A DNA stretch of 28,513 nt from Planctomycetes bacterium UBA7888 (GTDB lineage Bacteria > Planctomycetota > UBA1135): the NCBI GenBank assembly GCA_002500505.1, contig DLRM01000013.1, forward strand, positions 1-28,513, written 5' to 3'. Positions 7,458 through 13,237 of this stretch are shown here, one piece after another. Position 1 is the stretch's first letter, and each line of letters begins with the position of its first letter. Position numbers and translations under genes: made by a program. The notes beneath the pieces were generated by a model. That model ran no database searches. It saw only the letters and a list, made by a program, of their open reading frames with translations, and was not told where the DNA came from.

Positions 7458-8558
7458 ATGTCCCCGACAATATTGCGCGCCCTCCCCCTCCTCTCATTCA
7501 TAGTGGCTTGCTCCGCTCCAGTTGTTCAGACTTCCAATGACAGGTCGGCTGCCCCGTTCATTGCGCTCCGAGCCCCGACCCCCTCGCCCCCAGCTTCTTT
7601 GTCGACCCCGCTTCGGATTCGTTGGTGGGAGGATCGAATCTATCGAATGGACGACGCTGATCGCCGAGAGGCCTATCTGCGACTCGGCGAGTTGTACCTT
7701 GAAAACAAGAATGGGATGGAGGCGCGTCGTTGCTTCCGGCAAGCTCTTGAAGGTCGCCTAAGCACCTCAGAAGTAGCCCAAGCTGAATACGGAATTGGGC
7801 GAGCCTATCTTTTGGATTCGCGACCAGGCCTGGCGACGACACACCTTACAGCCGGCATTCATGGTGCAACCGGGCCGGGCGCCGAGGAGTGTCGCTACTT
7901 ATTGGCTGTTTGTGAGGGAGAGACCCTCCCCGCAACTCCAGAACTCTTGCAACGGGTTCAACCTTATCTTCCTGACGAAGGCATGGTTGCGGCCTACGCT
8001 GGTTCAGGCATGCTTGGTTTTTTAGACGTTAGCCGAGCCTCTTGGCGAGCGAAGCCTCTTCGACAAAACCATGAACCAATGGGGCCTCCAACCCGCATCA
8101 CTGTGCACCACTCTGCGGAACCCTTGACCAGCCGAAAGCTTAGTGAATCGCGTAAGGAAGTCCTGCGTATTCAGTCCATTCATCAGGATGACAAGCATTG
8201 GGCGGATATTGGCTATCACTTCCTGATTGATCCAGCAGGTCGGATTTTCGAAGGTCGACCCGTTGAAATTCAGGGCGCGCACGCTGGCAACAAGGCCACG
8301 AATCGTGGCAACATCGGAATTTGTTTGCTTGGAAACTTTAAAGGGCAACCTGACCGCGGCCCTGAGTACGCTATTGAACAAAAGCCCACCTCGACTCAAT
8401 TGGCCTCTTTAGGGAAATTGACGAACTCTCTCCGCGCGACATACCGTATTCCAAAGGACCAAGTTTTTCATCACGGGGAATTTAGGCAAACCGAGTGTCC
8501 CGGTTGGCGCCTTCGCGGTTGGATTCGGAATTACCGAGCTGGCATCAAGCCCAACTAA
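7458..8558 (+). CDS. Lipoprotein with TPR-like helices and an amidase_2/PGRP-type N-acetylmuramoyl-L-alanine amidase domain
   Basis: The 366-residue product starts at ATG 7458, chosen over GTG 7452 because GGATAGG lies 8 bases before it. Residues 4-17 are hydrophobic and end in the lipobox IVAC, so Cys18 is probably lipidated. A Pro/Ser-rich linker (about 25-52) leads to helical TPR-like repeats (about 68-150). The C-terminal amidase domain (about 210-360) shows VHHSAE with His217, DIGYHFLID with Tyr253, HAGNKATNRGNIGICLLGNF, and HHGEFRQTECPG with His339 and Cys347. These match zinc ligands and the Tyr of T7 lysozyme and PGRPs. Such enzymes cut between muramic acid and L-Ala; here it would act on peptidoglycan from a membrane. 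Its 3' end overlaps the convergent reductase gene by 14 bases. Confidence 0.87.
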   Translation: MSPTILRALPLLSFIVACSAPVVQTSNDRSAAPFIALRAPTPSPPASLSTPLRIRWWEDRIYRMDDADRREAYLRLGELYLENKNGMEARRCFRQALEGRLSTSEVAQAEYGIGRAYLLDSRPGLATTHLTAGIHGATGPGAEECRYLLAVCEGETLPATPELLQRVQPYLPDEGMVAAYAGSGMLGFLDVSRASWRAKPLRQNHEPMGPPTRITVHHSAEPLTSRKLSESRKEVLRIQSIHQDDKHWADIGYHFLIDPAGRIFEGRPVEIQGAHAGNKATNRGNIGICLLGNFKGQPDRGPEYAIEQKPTSTQLASLGKLTNSLRATYRIPKDQVFHHGEFRQTECPGWRLRGWIRNYRAGIKPN

Positions 8559-9513
8559 GGTCTTCGCCCCGAGCAACCCTTGCCCGAGCGTCTTCCATGA
8601 GCTCGTCGAGAAGAAGGTCGAATTGAAGCTGTGGCCCCTTCCCCAGAAGTTGGCAAAGTTTCTTGTTGTCCCCCACCAAGCAGTTGGCGTCTTGAGAGCC
8701 TCGAAGACGAGCAGAGTCCGTTTGGACTTCGACGGGTACCGCACAACGCGCCACCAATCCACTTAAAAACTCTTGGATAGCCAAACCCTCCCCCGAACAA
8801 AGGTTACAGAGCGCGAAGGCTTCCGTTCGCTCAAGAAGGGCGAGGTAAGTATCGACCACGTCCTGAACATGCAGGAAGTCGCGAACGGAATCGAGGCGCC
8901 CCACTGCAAGAGTGCCGCCACCGTCAGCCTCCAATTTTGCCAAACGAACCGCAAAGGATGGCAAGACAAAACTCAAATCCTGTCCACGACCGGAGTGATT
9001 GAACGGGCGAACAACAGATACGTGATGTCCGCGGTCACGAAGCCCTAGGGCGACGGCTTCCCCCTCGAGTTTGGTGGCACCGTAGACGTTGATTGGTTCA
9101 AGAACCTGTTCCTCTGACAGAGGAGTCGGTTGCGGTTGATAAACATGCCCGCTTGAAATGTGCAAGATGGGAAGCTCTGGCCAGCGTACAAGTAGCTGTT
9201 CATAGAGGCGGCTTGGCCCTACAACATTGATTGAGCGAGCCAGGTCAGGGTTTTCTTCGCAGGCGGGAGGGAAAGAAAGGGCCGCAAGATGAATTAGTCC
9301 CGTCGGGGCTGGGAGGCTTTCGAAATCAAGGACGGGCTCCGAGGATGCTTGGCCAGCGGCAGTCACCAAATCGAGGCCAACAACAGAGCCGCTAATGGCG
9401 TGGGCGTTTTCGGGGAGGACTAACGATAGAAACGGAATGTTCCGAGCAACTAAGCGCTGTCGAAGCCAAGTGCCAACGAAACCATCAGCCCCAGTTAGCC
9501 AAATCTGGCCCAT
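8545..9513 (-). CDS. rmd: GDP-6-deoxy-D-mannose reductase-like SDR epimerase/dehydratase
   Basis: This 322-residue extended SDR protein has the nucleotide-binding GADGFVG at 8-14, a catalytic YxxxK at Tyr144 and Lys148 (YGATK), and the substrate-side RPFNHSGRGQDLSFVLPS. RDFLHVQDVVDTYLALL follows. These are characteristic of RMD, which reduces GDP-4-keto-6-deoxy-D-mannose to GDP-D-rhamnose with NAD(P)H. The gene follows gmd with a 2-base gap, and GGGGA lies 5 bases before its ATG. Near the C-terminus, RLRGSQDANCLVGDNKKL aligns with the usual RxRPSDVPxLxGDxxKL, with PSD replaced by GSQ. A related GDP-sugar 4-reductase making 6-deoxy-D-talose is a credible alternative; GDP-fucose synthase is less likely given the motifs. 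Confidence 0.82.
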   Translation of the reverse strand: MGQIWLTGADGFVGTWLRQRLVARNIPFLSLVLPENAHAISGSVVGLDLVTAAGQASSEPVLDFESLPAPTGLIHLAALSFPPACEENPDLARSINVVGPSRLYEQLLVRWPELPILHISSGHVYQPQPTPLSEEQVLEPINVYGATKLEGEAVALGLRDRGHHVSVVRPFNHSGRGQDLSFVLPSFAVRLAKLEADGGGTLAVGRLDSVRDFLHVQDVVDTYLALLERTEAFALCNLCSGEGLAIQEFLSGLVARCAVPVEVQTDSARLRGSQDANCLVGDNKKLCQLLGKGPQLQFDLLLDELMEDARARVARGEDLSWA

Positions 9514-9515
9514 TC

Positions 9516-10523
9516 TTATCCCCGAAGGCTCGGAGGGAGCTCACCCGCTTGAAGAGTTCGCCCCTCGTCTAGCCGGCGAGAAACATCCGAGTCCACCATG
9601 AGATGGACAAGTTCTTTGAAAGGCGTCGAAGGCGTCCAGTTTAATTTTTCCTTGGCGAGAGAAGGATCCCCTAACAGCAAGTCAACCTCGGCAGGGCGAT
9701 AAAAGCGAGGATCAATCTTCACAAACTTTTCATAATCCAATCCCACTCGGGCAAAGGCAATGTCACAGAAATCACGTACGGAATGTGTCTCGCCTGTGGC
9801 GACTACAAAATCTTCCGGCGTGTCTTGCTGAAGCATGAGGTGCATGGCCTCTACATAGTCGCCAGCAAACCCCCAATCTCTACGCGCATCAAGGTTGCCC
9901 AAAGCGATGTCCTCTTGCTGCCCGAAAGCAATGGCCGCTACGCCCTCTGAAATTTTTCTGGTAACGAATTCAAGGCCTCGACGGGGAGATTCGTGGTTGA
10001 ACAGAATTCCACTGCAACAAAACAAATCGTAACTTTCACGGTAGTTCACCGTAGCCCAATGAGCGTAGACCTTGGCAACTCCATACGGGGAGCGTGGGTG
10101 GAAGGGGGTGCTCTCCTTTTGGGGAGATTCTGAAACCTTTCCAAACATTTCACTAGAGGAGGCCTGGTAGAAACGGGCCTCGGGAACCACAAGGCGCATG
10201 GCCTCGAGAATCCTAGCGACTCCGAGTCCAGTGACTTCACCCGTGTGGATGGGCTCATAGAAGGAAGCGTGCACAAAACTTTGAGCGGCAAGATTGTAAA
10301 TCTCATCAGGTTTGTGCTCGTCGAACAAACGCATCAGGGAACTTTGGTCTAGTAAATCCCCGTGGGCGATTTCAATTTGGTCCAAAACCCCCTCAATTCT
10401 CTCCGTCGAAGGCGTAGCGGTTCGGCGCATCATCCCGACGACTTTGTAGCCTTGGTGAAGCAAATGTTCAGCCAGATAAGAGCCATCTTGGCCGGTAATT
10501 CCCGTAATAAACGCAGTTTTCAT
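9516..10523 (-). CDS. gmd: GDP-mannose 4,6-dehydratase
   Basis: This 335-residue protein carries every GMD landmark. The Rossmann motif GITGQDGSYLAE is at 8-19, NLAAQSFVHASF at about 77-88, and SSSEMFG with catalytic Ser123 and Glu125. SPYGVAK has Tyr147 and Lys151. NHESPRRG and LGNLDARRDWGFAGDYVEAM are also present, as is RPAEVDLLLGD. It converts GDP-D-mannose to GDP-4-keto-6-deoxy-D-mannose, the branch point to rhamnose, fucose, talose and perosamine. There is no good Shine-Dalgarno before the ATG at 10521-10523; instead TAATAT lies 7 bases upstream, which would suit a leaderless transcript from an internal promoter. It is 21 bases after uppP and 2 bases before rmd, so the GDP-sugar pair is clearly one unit. 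Confidence 0.95.
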   Translation of the reverse strand: MKTAFITGITGQDGSYLAEHLLHQGYKVVGMMRRTATPSTERIEGVLDQIEIAHGDLLDQSSLMRLFDEHKPDEIYNLAAQSFVHASFYEPIHTGEVTGLGVARILEAMRLVVPEARFYQASSSEMFGKVSESPQKESTPFHPRSPYGVAKVYAHWATVNYRESYDLFCCSGILFNHESPRRGLEFVTRKISEGVAAIAFGQQEDIALGNLDARRDWGFAGDYVEAMHLMLQQDTPEDFVVATGETHSVRDFCDIAFARVGLDYEKFVKIDPRFYRPAEVDLLLGDPSLAKEKLNWTPSTPFKELVHLMVDSDVSRRLDEGRTLQAGELPPSLRG

Positions 10524-10544
10524 GGCGGGTATATTAGCGTTTCT

Positions 10545-11339
10545 TTAAGAGAGGAAGAAACTAACCAGACCTGCCGCCCAACAATAAGGGGCAAACCAGA
10601 AAAGTCGATTAGCCTGAGCCATGCGCAAGAGGAGGCCAAGCGCGAAGTAGCCCACCAAAAAGGCAAGGCCCGTCGCTAGCCAAATGCCGGCAGGAAGAGG
10701 CACACTCGCTTCCAAAGCTTGTGGCAGTTTGAGGATGGCCGCACCCAAAATAGCGGGTATTGAAAGCAAAAAAGAAAACGCTGCAGCAGCTTCAATTCTG
10801 TAGCCCAAGAAGAGGGCGGCAACGATGGTGCTTCCGCTTCTTGAGATGCCAGGAAGAATGGCAAAGGATTGGGCTAGGCCAATGAGAATGGCGGCACTGG
10901 CACCAAGTTCGAGTAAACCCCTGCTACCGCCTCGATTCTTTGAAACCCAGAGAATGAGCCCCGTCACCAATAAACAAAGGGAAGATACTTGGGTCGTCCC
11001 GAAGGTGGCTTCAATCGAATCTTTTAAAGTGAGCCCAACGATTGCTGCAGGGAGAGAACCAAGCAATAGGTAGAAAGCCAACTTTCTTTGCACCGGCGGC
11101 GAATTGCCTCCCCCAAGGACACCTTGGATAAGCGCCCAAATCTCCTTGCGGTAAAAAAGGAATACCGCAGCAAGAGTCCCCAAATGGAGGACGACCTCGA
11201 GAGTGGCGTCTTCAGGGAATTCACTGCCGCCAGGTAAGAGAAGGCGAGCCAAAACTAAGTGGCCCGAAGATGAAACAGGAAGGTACTCAGTCAGCCCTTG
11301 CAGCACTGCAAGGAAGAGAAGGAGGACAAAAGGGGTCAT
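10545..11339 (-). CDS. uppP: Undecaprenyl-diphosphate phosphatase (BacA/UppP family)
   Basis: This 264-residue integral membrane protein has about eight hydrophobic segments. The two catalytic motifs are intact: QGLTEYLPVSSSGH at 14-27 (Glu18, Ser and His27) and PGISRSGST at 163-171 (Arg167). It dephosphorylates undecaprenyl diphosphate at the membrane so the lipid carrier can be reused in peptidoglycan and polysaccharide synthesis, and it gives bacitracin tolerance. The ATG at 11337-11339 is 6 bases after the ald stop, and no strong ribosome-binding site is visible, so translation may be coupled to ald. Its position before gmd and rmd ties carrier recycling to sugar supply, although the shared transcript is inferred from spacing only. 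Confidence 0.93.
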   Translation of the reverse strand: MTPFVLLLFLAVLQGLTEYLPVSSSGHLVLARLLLPGGSEFPEDATLEVVLHLGTLAAVFLFYRKEIWALIQGVLGGGNSPPVQRKLAFYLLLGSLPAAIVGLTLKDSIEATFGTTQVSSLCLLVTGLILWVSKNRGGSRGLLELGASAAILIGLAQSFAILPGISRSGSTIVAALFLGYRIEAAAAFSFLLSIPAILGAAILKLPQALEASVPLPAGIWLATGLAFLVGYFALGLLLRMAQANRLFWFAPYCWAAGLVSFFLS

Positions 11340-11345
11340 CAGCGG

Positions 11346-12461
11346 CTAGAGCGCAGAGGCTACGCTCCGGGGCTCCTTCCAGCCCATCTCAAAGGCGTCC
11401 GCTACTGCTGAATGAACACATTCACCTGCAAGGATATTGGCAGCAGTCGCAAGGGAACTATCTTCAAGGGTGGCGCGCTTTGCACCCATGGCGGCAAGAC
11501 GAAGAACCCATGGCAGGGTGGCATTCGTCAACCCAAAAGTGCTCGTCCTGGAAACGGCGCCTGGCATGTTTGCCACGCAGTAATGGAGAACGCCATTAAC
11601 CTCAAAAGTAGGGTCATCATGAGTGGTTGGACGGCAGGTTTCAACACAACCACCTTGATCGACTGCGACATCCACAATGACGGAGCCATCAGGCATTCGG
11701 TTTAGGTCATCTTTTTCAACAAGCATCGGAGCGCGAGCGCCGGGAACCAGCACAGCACCAATCAGGAGGTCAGCCTTTGGCAGCCAATCCAGAATGGCCT
11801 GGCGTGTGCTGTAAACGGTGGTCACATTAGCCGGCATGATTTCCTCGAGATATCGAAGTCGATCTAAATTGACGTCAAACATGTACACCCTTGCACCAAG
11901 GCCTGCAGCCATCCAAGCAGCATTCGTGCCCACAACCCCACCGCCGAGAATCATGACATGTCCAGGCTCCACACCTGGGATTCCTGACAGTAAAACGCCT
12001 CGCCCACCAAAAGGTTTTTCGAGATACTTCGCACCCTCTTGAACAGCCATCCGTCCTGCGACTTCGGACATGGGGGTTAATAGAGGAAGGCTTCCGTTCT
12101 GTTCCAAAGTTTCGTAAGCAAAACAATGGGCTCCAGTCGCCAGCATACCTTCGGTCAAAGCGCGATCGGCGGCAAAGTGGAAGTAGGTGAACAAGGTTTG
12201 CCCTGGGCGTGAACGCGCAACTTCAACAGGCTGAGGTTCTTTAACTTTGAGAATCATCTCGGCTTGCTGCCAGACGGTTTCCACATCCATGATTGTGCCA
12301 CCGGCGGCTTCATAATCAGAGTCAGGAAAACCTGAGCCTAACCCTGCTCCAGTTTCGATTAGAACGGAGTGTCCGGCGGAAGAAAGTGCCTGAGCTCCAG
12401 CAGGAGTTAGAGCAACACGGGATTCAGCGGATTTAATTTCTTTTGGGACGCCAACAATCAT
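11346..12461 (-). CDS. ald: Alanine dehydrogenase
   Basis: This 371-residue protein is the usual length for Ald. It opens MIVGVPKEIKSAESRVALTP with substrate Arg15, and has KVKEP with Lys74, FHFAAD with His95, the nucleotide-binding GGGVVGTNAA near 173-182, and DVAVDQGG with the catalytic Asp near 269. These correspond to the known residues of Mycobacterium and Phormidium Ald. It interconverts L-alanine and pyruvate plus ammonium with NAD+. In context it could supply alanine for cell walls or let alanine serve as carbon and nitrogen. Upstream, on the same strand, TAGAAT lies about 29 bases before the ATG and is a good -10 candidate; no convincing -35 is seen. It diverges from yggS across 73 bases and leads the uppP-gmd-rmd run. 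Confidence 0.95.
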   Translation of the reverse strand: MIVGVPKEIKSAESRVALTPAGAQALSSAGHSVLIETGAGLGSGFPDSDYEAAGGTIMDVETVWQQAEMILKVKEPQPVEVARSRPGQTLFTYFHFAADRALTEGMLATGAHCFAYETLEQNGSLPLLTPMSEVAGRMAVQEGAKYLEKPFGGRGVLLSGIPGVEPGHVMILGGGVVGTNAAWMAAGLGARVYMFDVNLDRLRYLEEIMPANVTTVYSTRQAILDWLPKADLLIGAVLVPGARAPMLVEKDDLNRMPDGSVIVDVAVDQGGCVETCRPTTHDDPTFEVNGVLHYCVANMPGAVSRTSTFGLTNATLPWVLRLAAMGAKRATLEDSSLATAANILAGECVHSAVADAFEMGWKEPRSVASAL

Positions 12462-12534
12462 GATGGTATTTCTCGAACGGGGTGTAGCGAAATTCTAAGC
12501 TATCCTTCCCCATCTTCGTAGCCCCTCCTTGGAA

Positions 12535-13230
12535 ATGTCTGAAACCACCGAACGCCTCGCAGAAGTCGAGGATCGAATCGCCCAAGCAGCCCGAGCCTCT
12601 GGTAGAACTCCAGATGCGGTCAAGTTGGTCGCTGTGGCGAAAACGGCAACGGAGTCCACTCTCCTTGAGGCTTGGGAGGCGGGCCAGCGTCACTTTGGAC
12701 ACAATCGAATTCAGGTGATGAAGCCTCATGTGCTTTCTCTCCCCCAGGCCCAATGGCATTTCTTGGGCCCTCTTCAGAGGAATAAGGCTCTGGAGGCCCT
12801 GCAAATGGCTTCTTTTATTCACTCCATTGGAACAACTCGAATTGTGAAACGGCTGGAGTTTTTGCTCTCCAAGAGTCCGGAAATTGAAGTTTCTCTTCTC
12901 GCCCAAGTGAACCTCACTCCGGAGGATGGCCGCTTTGGATGCACGGAAAATGACCTCCCAGGGTTGCTCGAACAGATTTGCGCTATCCCGGGGGTTTCCT
13001 GTGAGGGTCTTATGACGATGGGCCCTCATGGCGCAACCGAATCGACTCTTCATTCCCATTTTGCCAAACTTAGGAATTTAGGAAAAGAATGCTCCAAGAA
13101 TGGCCAACTACCAACCCATTTTGAACTATCTATGGGCATGACTGAGGACTATTCCATCGCGATTGAGGAAGGAGCTACCCTTGTTCGCGTCGGAAGAGCC
13201 ATCTTCCCTGTTCCTAAAGAAAAATCCTGA
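12535..13230 (+). CDS. yggS: YggS/PROSC-family PLP homeostasis protein
   Basis: The 231-residue product has the single-domain alanine-racemase-like barrel motifs. LVAVAKT carries the PLP-binding Lys36 (VSKT is more common), WHFLGPLQRNK is near 81-91, GLMTMGP is near 161-167, and the C-terminal LSMGMTEDYSIAIEEGATLVRVGRAIF is intact. The family binds pyridoxal phosphate and affects vitamin B6 and amino-acid balance without a known catalytic reaction. One oddity is HFGHNRIQ where the family nearly always has FGENxxQE. ATG 12535 gives the standard N-terminus; a TTG two codons upstream is an alternative. No Shine-Dalgarno is evident. It is followed after 7 bases by the likely kinase start, and the same frame order suggests one transcript with the kinase and purN. 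Confidence 0.9.
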   Translation: MSETTERLAEVEDRIAQAARASGRTPDAVKLVAVAKTATESTLLEAWEAGQRHFGHNRIQVMKPHVLSLPQAQWHFLGPLQRNKALEALQMASFIHSIGTTRIVKRLEFLLSKSPEIEVSLLAQVNLTPEDGRFGCTENDLPGLLEQICAIPGVSCEGLMTMGPHGATESTLHSHFAKLRNLGKECSKNGQLPTHFELSMGMTEDYSIAIEEGATLVRVGRAIFPVPKEKS

Positions 13231-13237
13231 ATTTATT

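Noticed and set aside
12433..13059. Long minus-strand reading frame of 208 codons opposite yggS
   Set aside because: It lies wholly over yggS and the ald start, has no recognisable motif or ribosome-binding site, and yggS has intact family motifs on the other strand.
13163..13237. Upstream TTG start for the Ser/Thr kinase inside yggS
   Set aside because: It would overlap yggS by 68 bases, has no Shine-Dalgarno, and adds residues that do not look like part of the domain; kept only as an alternative.
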